Part shown: positions 9,754 through 17,494 of the stretch, piece by piece
Layout of the letters: each line of letters opens with the position of its first letter
How positions within the stretch are numbered: the stretch's first letter is position 1
From: Caballeronia arationis
GTDB taxonomy: Bacteria; Pseudomonadota; Gammaproteobacteria; Burkholderiales; Burkholderiaceae
Length of the DNA: 64,000 nucleotides
NCBI RefSeq assembly: GCF_001544975.2
Contig: NZ_FCOG02000012.1
Span: 1 to 64,000 of the forward strand
Direction: 5' to 3'
The notes under the pieces: generated by a model
Database searches by the model: none
Seen by the model: the letters and a program-made list of their open reading frames with translations, nothing else
What the model was told of the DNA's origin: nothing
Made by a program: the position numbers and the translations under genes

Positions 9754-9904
9754 ACGCAGAAGCGAGATTATAGACAAACCTGTCTGAAAAAGGAAGAGCC
9801 GGAAGGCATTTTCGCGAGGTTTCGTTCACCTTCGTGTTACCTTGTACATCAGCGTAATCGTAATCCTGCGCGCATTTCCACGGGACTTTTGGGCGGTTTG
9901 CACC

Positions 9905-10462
9905 ATGAATAAGGCATTTGTCAAAGAATCGGACGATACGGACGACGACCTCGATGTCGCCCAGCCCGACGTGCCCGCGGGCACCAAGAACTACATCACG
10001 CCGGCCGGGCATCAGCGGCTGCGCGACGAACTGCTGCATCTGCTCGATGTCGAGCGTCCGGACATCGTGAAGCTGCTTTCGTGGGCGGCGTCTAACGGCG
10101 ACCGGTCGGAGAATGGCGACTATATCTACGGCAAGCGGCGCCTGCGCGAAATCGACCGGCGGATTCGATTTCTGACGAAGCGGCTGGATCTGGCGGAAGT
10201 CGTCGACAGCAGCAAGCAGGAGAACGTCGATCAGGTGTTCTTTGGCGCAGCGGTCGATTACGCGGGCGACGACGGCGAGTCGCATACGGTGACGATCGTC
10301 GGTGTCGACGAGGTCGATCTCGATGTCGGGCACGTCAGCTGGATTTCGCCCATCGCGCGGGCGCTTCTGAAGGCGAAGATCGGCGACACGGTGGCGCTGC
10401 ATACGCCGGCGGGCGTCCAGCAGATCGATATTCTCGATGTCCGGTATCCGCGCGGTTCCTGA
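9905..10462 (+). CDS. greB: Transcription elongation factor GreB
   Basis: A 185-residue factor that rescues backtracked RNA polymerase by stimulating transcript cleavage. The N-terminal coiled-coil domain holds the family block GDRSENGDYIYGKRRLREID, with the acidic tip residues (D, E) that enter the polymerase channel. The C-terminal FKBP-like domain follows. YIYGKRRLREID is the GreB form, not GreA. I start at the ATG at 9905; an acidic N-terminal tail (about 20 residues) precedes the core. It ends at a strong shared terminator facing the porin gene. Confidence 0.93.
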   Translation: MNKAFVKESDDTDDDLDVAQPDVPAGTKNYITPAGHQRLRDELLHLLDVERPDIVKLLSWAASNGDRSENGDYIYGKRRLREIDRRIRFLTKRLDLAEVVDSSKQENVDQVFFGAAVDYAGDDGESHTVTIVGVDEVDLDVGHVSWISPIARALLKAKIGDTVALHTPAGVQQIDILDVRYPRGS

Positions 10463-10484
10463 ACAGCGCACCGCAGCCGGAGCA

Positions 10485-10516
10485 TAAAAAAAGGCGCCGC
10501 AAGCGGCGCCTTTTTC
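10485..10516. terminator. Bidirectional terminator between greB and porin gene
   Basis: A GC-rich inverted repeat (AAGGCGCCGC with GCGGCGCCTT) with a 2-base loop, flanked by A and T runs on both sides. It serves the convergent greB and porin genes. Confidence 0.9.
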
Positions 10517-10538
10517 ACATCGGTACGGCGGATGAAGC

Positions 10539-11678
10539 TTAGAAGCGGTGACGAATGCCGACCGTTGCCGAAACCTGGTTCTCCGTCGACGACACGCCAA
10601 CACCCGTGATCGTCGCGCCGAGGTTCGTGCCTTCGGTGTCGGTCACGTGCTGGTATTCGCCTTGCAGGTACACGTCCGTGCGCTTCGACAGCGCGTAGGC
10701 CGTTTGCAGGCTGACCTGGTGGAACTTCGGCTTCACGCCGTCGATACGGCTGTCCGTGTACGTGTACGCGCCTGCCAGGCTCAGGGCCGGCGTCAGGTTG
10801 TAACGGCCATTCACTTCGTAGTTGGTGAAGCGAGCATGCGGATCGGTCAGGTTGATCGCCGCGCCGCCCGTGCCAGCCGTCGTGATTTGCGTTGCGTCGT
10901 CGAGCATCGTCTGCGTGAACACGAAGCCGACCGTTGCCGCGCCGAACGCGTAGCTGATGCCGCCGCCGTAGACGCGCTGACGGCCTGCTGCGAACGGAGC
11001 GTCCGAAGCGATTGCGCCGTTCGGGTTGGTCGGAACGAGGGCGTTCGCGTTGTTCAACTGCATGTACGCTGCGGCAACGTTCAACGGGCCGTAGTTATAC
11101 GATGCGCCGAAGCTGTAAGCGCGGTTGTCCGCGAAGCCGCCTGCTTCGTTCGAGAAGCCGTACATGCCGCCGAACTTGAGGCCGCCGTAGTTCGCGCTCG
11201 TGTACTTGACCGAGTTGTTCACGCGGAACGAGTTGTCGAGGTTGTCGTTATCGAACGGGTGGGCGAACTGCGTGCCGCCGTATTGCGTGCCCGTCAGAGC
11301 CAGCGGCCCGAGGTAGTCGACGACGGAGTCATACTGACGACCGAGGGTCACGGCGCCAAACTGCTGGCTCGACAGACCGACGAACGCCTGACGGCCGAAC
11401 TCACGGCCGCCCTGGCCGTTGTTGCCGTTCATGATGTTGAAGCCGTTTTCCAACGTGAAGATTGCCTTCAGCCCGCCGCCGAGGTCTTCAGCGCCGCGCA
11501 AGCCCCAACGGCTGCCGTTGACCGAACCGCTCGTCGCCTTGAAGTTGCTGTGGCCTTGCTGGTTGTTGGTATACGTGATGCCCGCGTCGATCAGGCCGTA
11601 CAGCGTGACGCTGCTTTGTGCGTGAGCGGCGGTAGCAAATACGCCCGTCAGGGCGGCGACCATGAGAGTCTTTTTCAT
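10539..11678 (-). CDS. Gram-negative porin, OmpC/Opc-like
   Basis: A 379-residue outer-membrane protein. A signal peptide (residues 1-20, ending in AHA) precedes the typical burkholderial porin start QSSVTLYGLIDAGITYTNN. Repeated amphipathic strands follow, and the C-terminal strand ends in Phe (VGIRHRF), the BAM recognition signal. It should form a trimeric 16-strand barrel for small hydrophilic solutes. A GGAG ribosome site lies 10 bases before the ATG. Translation may be controlled by the candidate small RNA at 12095-12179, which can pair with this leader. Confidence 0.93.
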   Translation of the reverse strand: MKKTLMVAALTGVFATAAHAQSSVTLYGLIDAGITYTNNQQGHSNFKATSGSVNGSRWGLRGAEDLGGGLKAIFTLENGFNIMNGNNGQGGREFGRQAFVGLSSQQFGAVTLGRQYDSVVDYLGPLALTGTQYGGTQFAHPFDNDNLDNSFRVNNSVKYTSANYGGLKFGGMYGFSNEAGGFADNRAYSFGASYNYGPLNVAAAYMQLNNANALVPTNPNGAIASDAPFAAGRQRVYGGGISYAFGAATVGFVFTQTMLDDATQITTAGTGGAAINLTDPHARFTNYEVNGRYNLTPALSLAGAYTYTDSRIDGVKPKFHQVSLQTAYALSKRTDVYLQGEYQHVTDTEGTNLGATITGVGVSSTENQVSATVGIRHRF

Positions 11679-12094
11679 CTTTGTAACTCCGAGAGCAGAA
11701 TGGGCGGTGAGCCCAGGCTTGAAGGAAACCTTCCCTCCGACGCGCTGCGAGAGGCGCTGTCAGGCGAGCAATATGTTCGGTTTTGAACACATTTGTTTCC
11801 GGACCACACGAAGTGTAAAGACGGCGTTACAGCGCAGACATTCTGAAATCCGCAATAAAGTATTCTTTGATCGGCAATGATCTGGAAATCGTCGGCAAGC
11901 CTTGACTGACAAGGCTTTACGGGGAATCGAGAGAAGTCGGCGAGGGGTGTCAACCTTTTGCCGTTGCGCATTCACGACAAAAATAATGCCGTGCGCAAGA
12001 TGAATAATCCGAAAATTAGATTATTGAGATAAGTGCAATAGTCGTTTGCCGTTTATGGTGGTAATTATTGCGGCGCGCCTCGCTATACTGACAT
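11679..12094. other. Intergenic region upstream of the porin gene
   Basis: 416 bases without a gene, AT-richer than its surroundings, between the divergent porin gene and the candidate small RNA. It holds a perfect 8-base inverted repeat with a 5-base spacer at 11897-11917 (AAGCCTTG with CAAGGCTT) and a short TGTTC/GAACA repeat near 11773-11788. Either could be a regulator site. I cannot place a convincing porin promoter. Confidence 0.5.
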
Positions 12095-12179
12095 CTCTGC
12101 TTTCCGAAGCAGACTTTTTCGTTGACGGAAAAGATCTCCAAACCTTTGTCAGCGCGACTTTCCAGTCGCGCTTTTTTTT
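12095..12179 (+). ncRNA. Candidate small RNA beside the porin gene
   Basis: No protein gene lies upstream on this strand, yet there is a strong rightward intrinsic terminator at 12152-12179: an 8-base stem GCGCGACT/AGTCGCGC, loop TTCC, then eight T. A near-consensus -10 box TATACT is at 12084-12089, placing the RNA start near 12095; the -35 region is poor. A first hairpin spans 12096-12113 (TCTGCTT/AAGCAGA, loop TCCG), followed by a single-stranded A/U-rich linker. Bases 12104-12113 can pair with the porin ribosome-binding region (10 pairs, one bulge). The RNA call is inference. Confidence 0.55.
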
Positions 12180-12204
12180 GTGCATCGAATTCCAAGGCAG
12201 CCGA

Positions 12205-12456
12205 TCAGGCAGCTTTTTTCCCGGCATTGACCTCCGCCGGAGCGTCTGTGGATTCGTACTGGAACGGAATGGTCCAGTCTTCCATCACGTAATGCCGGGC
12301 ATCCATCGGCGACGACAAAAGGTTCTGCCAGTGATCGCCATGCCAGACCGGATCGAATTCGAGCGGGGCGGCAGCGTTGGCGGCGGTTGCTTCGGGCGTC
12401 ATCGGTGCTACGAGCGACATCATTTTTTGAAGCGCGCGCTTGAGTTCGGTCATCAC
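12205..12456 (-). CDS. Small hypothetical protein
   Basis: An 83-residue protein I do not recognise. It has no signal peptide or membrane segment. The N-terminal third (MMTELKRALQKMMSLV) could form an amphipathic helix. The middle has many aromatic residues (FDPVWHGDHW, HYVMEDWTIPFQYE) and the end is AGKKAA. Codon use matches real genes here, and a GAGGGT ribosome-site-like sequence precedes the ATG. It converges on the candidate small RNA. Probably a lineage-specific conserved protein. Confidence 0.6.
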   Translation of the reverse strand: MMTELKRALQKMMSLVAPMTPEATAANAAAPLEFDPVWHGDHWQNLLSSPMDARHYVMEDWTIPFQYESTDAPAEVNAGKKAA

Positions 12457-12827
12457 AACTGACCCTCCTGATTCGTCTGCAAATTACGACTCCAGTTTGC
12501 GGATTGGAAGCGGTTCGAACAAGACGCGTAAACACTTACGATTAGAAAACTCTTGTTACATTTGTGGTAAGAACTTCCTCTGATTATTCTTGTGTCGTGC
12601 TGTACTGTTTAATGTGCTTAAGTCATGCAGCGTGAGTTGATTTGCTTCGCGCAAATAATGCTGAATCAAGACGGTTTGTCACTGAAAATTGACTTGACGC
12701 TCGCGACGCCTCCTTATATAAAAGCGAGGCCGTGGATTAATATGCCGGCGGCCGTTCTGGCGGCGATAATTGACACGGCGTTAAAGGGTTCGCCCGTTTT
12801 GATCAAACTTCCGAGGGAATCGAGTAT
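12457..12827. other. Intergenic region and leader of the cold-shock gene
   Basis: 371 bases without a gene. The left half is AT-rich and holds the divergent upstream regions. The right part contains the promoter at 12694-12722 and a leader of about 99 bases before the cold-shock gene. Confidence 0.6.
12694..12722 (+). promoter_or_regulatory. Sigma-70 promoter of the cold-shock gene
   Basis: -35 TTGACG (12694-12699) and -10 TATAAA (12717-12722) are separated by exactly 17 bases. The predicted start is near 12729, giving a 5' leader of about 99 bases, as is usual for thermosensing cspA-type mRNAs. Confidence 0.75.
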
Positions 12828-13031
12828 ATGGAAACCGGTATCGTCAAATGGTTCAACGATGCTAAAGGCTTTGGCTTCATCACGTCCGACGCTGGCGGCG
12901 AAGACCTGTTCGCGCACTTCTCCGAGATCCGTGCCGACGGCTTCAAGTCGCTGAAGGAAAACCAGCGCGTGTCCTTCGAAACGAAGGCGGGCCCGAAGGG
13001 CAAGCAGGCTGCGAACATCCGCGCGCTCTAA
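12828..13031 (+). CDS. Cold-shock protein, CspA family
   Basis: A 67-residue single-domain OB-fold protein that binds single-stranded RNA and DNA and acts as an RNA chaperone. Both nucleic-acid motifs are intact: RNP1 KGFGFI at residues 13-18 and RNP2 DLFAHFS at 26-32. GAGGGA lies 8 bases before the ATG. The leader is long and promoter-proximal, so cold or growth-phase control at the mRNA level is likely. A strong terminator follows 24 bases after the stop, so the gene is a single transcription unit. Confidence 0.96.
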   Translation: METGIVKWFNDAKGFGFITSDAGGEDLFAHFSEIRADGFKSLKENQRVSFETKAGPKGKQAANIRAL

Positions 13032-13054
13032 ACCGCGAGCGACATCGGCGCCTT

Positions 13055-13084
13055 TGAAAACCCCTTGCGTTCGCAAGGGGTTTT
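13055..13084 (+). terminator. Intrinsic terminator of the cold-shock gene
   Basis: An AACCCCTTGC/GCAAGGGGTT stem with loop GTTC, followed by six T. Confidence 0.9.
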
Positions 13085-13411
13085 TTATTGACCGGGAAAA
13101 CCAGTATTGCGCGCGCGGATCGTTTATGTGCTGGCATTAGCCTTGATCATTCTGCGTTTTTCACCTGGCGCCGCTATGATTAAACAGCCGGAGATAATCG
13201 ATGCGGCGAACACCCGATCCGTAAATTGGGGTAAATGCCAAGTCGATTCGGGATTTTTAATCTGCCTCAAAATCGGGATTGCAATTGCGCATCGGGAATT
13301 GGATGAAGTCGTCCGCATAGCGTGGCTGGGCTAAAATGTCCGCATCTTCACGCGCATGAGCTTCTTCAGCCCACCCCAGGGTTGCTGAACGCCGCGCCCT
13401 CATTTATCGCG
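13085..13411. other. Intergenic region before the DnaQ/GIY-YIG gene
   Basis: 327 AT-richer bases with no convincing gene, hairpin or RNA. A TAAAAT box at 13332-13337 could be a -10 element for the downstream gene, without a clear -35. Confidence 0.4.
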
Positions 13412-14554
13412 ATGCACGCTCTCCCTCCGTTTCCCGTCAATCACTTTCCCGCGGACCCCGTCGTTTTCGTCGATCTCGAGACGACCGGCGGCTCGCTCGG
13501 TATCGATCGCATCACGGAAATCGGGATCGTCGAAGCAGGTCCGTCCGGCGTGACGCAGTGGAGCACGCTCGTCAACCCGCTGAAGCCGATTCCGTCGTTC
13601 ATCCAGAACCTGACCGGCATCACCGACTCAATGGTGCGCGACGCCCCCACCTTCGACGAACTCGCCGCGAACCTCTTCGAGCGGATGAACGGCCGGCTGT
13701 TCATCGCTCACAACGCGCATTTCGACCACGGTTTTCTGCGCGGCGAGTTCAAGCGGGTCGGGTTCAAGTTCCAGCCCGACGTGCTGTGCACGGTCCAGCT
13801 CTCGCGCGCGGTCTACCCGTCGGAAACGCGACACGGTCTCGATGCGCTCGTCGAGCGGCACGCGCTCGTGCCGTCAGCGCGCCACCGCGCACTCGCCGAC
13901 GCGGATCTGCTCTGGCAGTTCTGGCAGCACCTGCACCGCGCGCATGCTTCGGATGTGCTGCGCGGACATATGGAGAAAGTCACGCGACGCTTTCGCCTGG
14001 CCGGTGACATCGACGAGGACACGATCGAGCGGATTCCGGCGGGCTGCGGCATCTACGTGTTCTATGGCGAGAACGACGTGCCGCTCTTCGTCGGCAGAAG
14101 CGTGCGCTTGCGGCAGCGCGTGCGGTCGCATCTCACGGGCGCGCGCCGGTCGTCGAAAGACCTGCGGCTCGCGGCGCTCGTGCGGCACGTCGAATGGACG
14201 GCCACCGGTGGCGAGATCGGCGCGTTGCTCGCCGAAGCGAAGTCGGTGGCGCGCTTGCGGCCGCCGCACAATCGCCCGGTGCGCGACCGGCGCGATGACG
14301 CGCGCGGCGCAGTCTGGCCCTATCCGGGCCCGATCGCAATCGAGGAGCGCGATCCGGGTACGGGCCTGCACGCGTGGCATGTCGTCGACCAGTGGCAGTA
14401 CTTCGGCTCCGCCGCGACGCCCGCCGATGCGGCGGCGTTGCGTGCGCAATTGCCGGCGACCGGTTTCGAATTGTCGACCTACCGAATTCTCAACGAGCGG
14501 CTCGCGCGTGGTCTCGCGTTCGTGCCGCTCGCCGCGATGGCGGCTGTCGACTGA
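13412..14554 (+). CDS. DnaQ-type 3'-5' exonuclease fused to GIY-YIG (UvrC/Cho-like) nuclease
   Basis: A 380-residue two-nuclease protein. Residues about 16-172 form a DEDDh exonuclease: ExoI VDLETTGG (D21, E23), ExoII HNAHFDHGFL (D105), ExoIII HRALADAD (H158, D163). Residues about 207-290 form a GIY-YIG domain (GCGIYVF ... LFVGRS ... RQRVRSHL) like the N-terminal incision domain of UvrC and E. coli Cho. The C-terminal 90 residues match no domain I recognise. I chose the ATG at 13412 over a GTG at 13322, because the conserved part starts just after. A role in DNA repair is likely but not shown here. Confidence 0.88.
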   Translation: MHALPPFPVNHFPADPVVFVDLETTGGSLGIDRITEIGIVEAGPSGVTQWSTLVNPLKPIPSFIQNLTGITDSMVRDAPTFDELAANLFERMNGRLFIAHNAHFDHGFLRGEFKRVGFKFQPDVLCTVQLSRAVYPSETRHGLDALVERHALVPSARHRALADADLLWQFWQHLHRAHASDVLRGHMEKVTRRFRLAGDIDEDTIERIPAGCGIYVFYGENDVPLFVGRSVRLRQRVRSHLTGARRSSKDLRLAALVRHVEWTATGGEIGALLAEAKSVARLRPPHNRPVRDRRDDARGAVWPYPGPIAIEERDPGTGLHAWHVVDQWQYFGSAATPADAAALRAQLPATGFELSTYRILNERLARGLAFVPLAAMAAVD

Positions 14555-14569
14555 TTTTGCAGGCTTCTA

Positions 14570-15220
14570 CTATCCGACCGCCCCGACGCCGCCCGCCGCG
14601 CACACATGCGACAGCGCGCGCGACAAAGGCGCGTTGAGTGCGGCGTCGTAGCGCGTGAGGTGTTTCCATCGCGCGACGCTGTCGGCGAGTCGCAACGGGC
14701 AATCAGCGGCGTGGCGAATCGGCTCGACGCGCGCGAGTGCAGCGATCAGCGACTGCGTGAGGCCATCGAGCTTCGGGCGGGTGTCAGCGGCGAGATCAGG
14801 CGGCGATCCTTCGGGCGGGCGCGCTGCGCGCCAGTTGGCAAAGAGCGCGTTCTGCACGTCCTTGCTCGCCTCGATCTGGTCGCGGAAAAAGCGTTGCGCG
14901 AATGCCGGATCGACGCCCGCCGCCAGCGCCTTTTGTTCGACGCCTGCAAGCAGGGCCGCTTCGCGCGGTTCATCGGTGATGGGTTCGTGACGGGCCCACT
15001 TCCATCGGGCGACCGGTTCGGCAAGCGCGAGCCGCTGCGACGTCAGCGCGACGAGGCTGGTGAGCGGAGCGTCGTCGCCGTCGGCGTGGGCCGTGCCGAT
15101 GCAGCCGAGCAACAAGGAGGCGAGGGCGGCGAGTGCGCGGACTCGGCGATTTCGGACTGTGGCGGAGAAACTAGACGTTGGATGCATGCGACGGGTCGGA
15201 CGGCCGAAAAGCGCCAGCAT
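14570..15220 (-). CDS. Secreted (periplasmic) chorismate mutase, AroQ-gamma type
   Basis: A protein of 216 residues from ATG 15220, or 205 from the ATG at 15187, which gives a cleaner signal peptide (basic start, hydrophobic LAALASLLLGCIG, cleavage after AHA). The mature part carries the all-helical mutase sequence SLVALTSQRLALAEPVARWKW and later FRDQIEASKDVQ, typical of exported *AroQ enzymes that convert chorismate to prephenate outside the cytoplasm. Two cysteines (in ADCPLRLAD and HVCAAGG) may form a disulfide, as in other exported forms. It is convergent with the nuclease gene, with only 15 bases between them. Confidence 0.88.
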   Translation of the reverse strand: MLALFGRPTRRMHPTSSFSATVRNRRVRALAALASLLLGCIGTAHADGDDAPLTSLVALTSQRLALAEPVARWKWARHEPITDEPREAALLAGVEQKALAAGVDPAFAQRFFRDQIEASKDVQNALFANWRAARPPEGSPPDLAADTRPKLDGLTQSLIAALARVEPIRHAADCPLRLADSVARWKHLTRYDAALNAPLSRALSHVCAAGGVGAVG

Positions 15221-15405
15221 AACTCAGCGTTCCGTTTGCCCGCCGCGCAGGATTACGCGCGACTCGCGACCGAGTCGCGCGACTTTGGCGCGATCAGGTG
15301 CAGCGGCGCCTGGCGTGAGCCATGAATGATTCGCGAGGTCCGCGAGCGCGTTCCTTCACGAGGCGTCGAATACGCGGTGATGGCGGGCGTTCCCGTCTGC
15401 GGCGT

Positions 15406-15555
15406 TTATTTCGACTCGCGCAGATTGCGCTGCTCGTCGAAAAACGCGCGAACGTGCTCCGGCAGTTCGGCAGCCAGGAACTCGACCCCGACCGGTTCCG
15501 GATCCGGACAACGCACTTTGTCGGGTGTCGGAATTTTCGTCGGCTTGGCGTCCAT
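15406..15555 (-). CDS. Small hypothetical protein, 49 residues
   Basis: A short gene: MDAKPTKIPTPDKVRCPDPE ... ending NLRESK. It has an excellent AAGGAGAG ribosome site 7 bases before its ATG at 15555. The product is charged and proline-rich, with no signal peptide or membrane segment. I do not recognise it; the ribosome site and amino-acid composition suggest it is real. Confidence 0.6.
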   Translation of the reverse strand: MDAKPTKIPTPDKVRCPDPEPVGVEFLAAELPEHVRAFFDEQRNLRESK

Positions 15556-16110
15556 GATTTCTCTCCTTGTAGCTCGATTTCAGACTCGACCCGGCTGTCC
15601 GCGTCGATTGCACTACAGGAACATTTCCAAGTTCCTTTGTTGCTTTATCGGAACGTCGCAGCATTACTTGAGGTGTCCGAAAGTAAATCCGACCACCGAA
15701 AATAAGCGCATGACCGTTCGTGAAATCCGCCCTGCAAAAAATCAAATCGACTGATTTACCGGTTTTCAACGCTAGCCGGTACTTTGTGCGCCTTGCTTGC
15801 TGCGGCGTGGCGTTGCTGCGCCTGCTGTACAGCGGTTCGGCGCTACCGGATGACGCGCTGCAATAGCACTTTAACGTTCACTCCATACTTATAACGATAG
15901 CGGGAAACCATCGTTGACGTAATATCGCCCGAGGGGGAATAATTATTCAGTTGTGTGGAAACGCACATAGAGCAGGAGAATTGCAATTCGCACCGCAATT
16001 CGAACGAATCGTGCGTATTAAAAACACCATGTATTTGTCATTCGACGACATCGGTCGCTGAGAACGAGGCGGCGCAGAGGCGGGCTGGGACGGGCGAAGA
16101 GGGTGAAATG
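15556..16110. other. Intergenic region upstream of the 49-residue gene
   Basis: 555 bases without a convincing gene. The stretch around 15880-15960 is AT-rich and includes an AACGAT/ATCGTT inverted repeat near 15893-15915, possibly a regulator site. I see nothing else. Confidence 0.4.
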
Positions 16111-16147
16111 AAAAAACCCGCGTGGTCTGCGACCACGCGGGTTTTTT
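16111..16147 (-). terminator. Intrinsic terminator after tRNA-Thr
   Basis: A perfect 16-base inverted repeat (AAAAAACCCGCGTGGT with its complement) and a 5-base loop, with T runs in both directions. It lies 10 bases beyond the tRNA-Thr end. Confidence 0.92.
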
Positions 16148-16157
16148 GTATGAAGCT

Positions 16158-16233
16158 TGGTGCCGGAAAGAGGAATCGAACCCCCGACCTTCGCATTACG
16201 AATGCGCTGCTCTACCGTCTGAGCTATTCCGGC
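16158..16233 (-). tRNA. tRNA-Thr(CGT)
   Basis: A 76-base tRNA with an encoded CCA end and acceptor arms GCCGGAA/TTCCGGC. The anticodon loop TTCGTAA gives CGT. It follows fbp by 52 bases on the same strand. Confidence 0.94.
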
Positions 16234-16285
16234 ATCAGGGAAACGAGATTATAGATACCCTTTTCCGGGTTTGGCAATACCCCGA

Positions 16286-17302
16286 TCAAATTTTCTTTTC
16301 GAGATGATATCGGGTCACCCGATCCACTTCGCTCTTCGATCCGAGGAAGACCGGCACGCGTTCATGAAGGCTCTGCGGCTGGATGTCGAGAATACGCTTC
16401 TCGCCGTTCGTTGCCGCTCCGCCCGCCTGCTCGACGATGAAAGCCATCGGGTTCGCTTCGTACATCAGACGCAGCTTGCCCGGTCGATCCGGCGTGCGCT
16501 TGTCGGCGGGATACATGAAGATGCCGCCGCGGTTCAGGATCCGATGCACATCGGCGACCATCGACGCGATCCAGCGCATGTTGAAATCGTCCTTGCGCGG
16601 ACCGTCGCTGCCCTGATTCAGCTCGTCGATATACTGCTGCACCGGCGGATACCAGTGACGGCTGTTCGACGCATTGATCGCGTATTCGCGCGTTTCGACC
16701 GGAATCCGCATGTCGCTTTGCGTGAGTACCCACGAGCCCAGTTCCCGGTCGAGCGTGAAGCAGTTCACGCCGTTGCCCGTCGTCAGCACCAGCACGGTTT
16801 GCGGACCGTACACCGCGTACCCCGCCGCGACCTGCGCCGAGCCGGGCTGCAGGAACGCCTGTTCCGTCGGTTCGGTGTCGTCGGGGCAGCGCAGCACCGA
16901 GAAGATCGTGCCGATCGAAACGTTGACGTCGATGTTCGACGAGCCATCGAGCGGGTCGAACGTCAGCAGATAATTGCCCTTCGGATAGCGGTTCGGGATC
17001 GGGAAAATCTTTTCCATTTCCTCCGATGCCATGGCGGCCAGGTTGCCGCCCCACTCGTTGGCTTCGAGCAGGATCTCGTTCGAGAGGATGTCGAGCTTCT
17101 TCTGGACTTCGCCCTGCACGTTTTCGCTGCCGGCGCTGCCGAGCGCTTCGCCGAGCGCACCCTTGCTCACCTGGAAGCTGATCTGCTTGCAGGCCCGCGC
17201 GACAACTTCGATCAGAAGACGCAGGTCGGCGGGAAGGTTCTGATGTTCGCGCTGCTGCTCGATCAGATACTTGGTCAGCGTAGTGCGACGAGATATGGAC
17301 AT
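16286..17302 (-). CDS. fbp: Fructose-1,6-bisphosphatase, class 1
   Basis: A 338-residue gluconeogenic enzyme converting fructose 1,6-bisphosphate to fructose 6-phosphate. It shows the metal-binding block [20 protein letters not shown], the upstream acidic motif ASEEME, and the C-terminal [20 protein letters not shown] substrate region. I start at ATG 17302, with GGAG 8 bases upstream, rather than an in-frame GTG at 17314. The length is normal. It lies downstream of pepN on the same strand, separated by a strong hairpin. Confidence 0.96.
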   Translation of the reverse strand: MSISRRTTLTKYLIEQQREHQNLPADLRLLIEVVARACKQISFQVSKGALGEALGSAGSENVQGEVQKKLDILSNEILLEANEWGGNLAAMASEEMEKIFPIPNRYPKGNYLLTFDPLDGSSNIDVNVSIGTIFSVLRCPDDTEPTEQAFLQPGSAQVAAGYAVYGPQTVLVLTTGNGVNCFTLDRELGSWVLTQSDMRIPVETREYAINASNSRHWYPPVQQYIDELNQGSDGPRKDDFNMRWIASMVADVHRILNRGGIFMYPADKRTPDRPGKLRLMYEANPMAFIVEQAGGAATNGEKRILDIQPQSLHERVPVFLGSKSEVDRVTRYHLEKKI

Positions 17303-17447
17303 GCTTGGCTCCACGAGCGTTTGACGAATTCCCCGATTCTACCCGCTCGGGACTTCAGCCCCGTGTCAGTCGGGAAACGTTCGCGCCAACGCCACAGCGT
17401 GCCGCCCGACGCTTGACCCTGCGCCGGCCATGCGCGCCGGATCATTA

Positions 17448-17477
17448 GCCTGCGGAAACCAGCCGGTTTCCGCAGGC
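17448..17477. repeat. Perfect 13-base inverted repeat between pepN and fbp
   Basis: GCCTGCGGAAACC (17448-17460) and its complement (17465-17477) around a 4-base loop, 18 bases past the pepN stop. There is no T run on either side, so it is not a classical terminator. It may protect the pepN mRNA 3' end, mark RNA processing or act as a weak pause. Confidence 0.8.
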
Positions 17478-17494
17478 CCTGAAGCCTCGCCGGA

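Noticed and set aside
15955..16254. A 99-codon open frame on the plus strand
   Set aside because: It runs through the terminator and the tRNA-Thr gene, and part of it is the translated tRNA complement.
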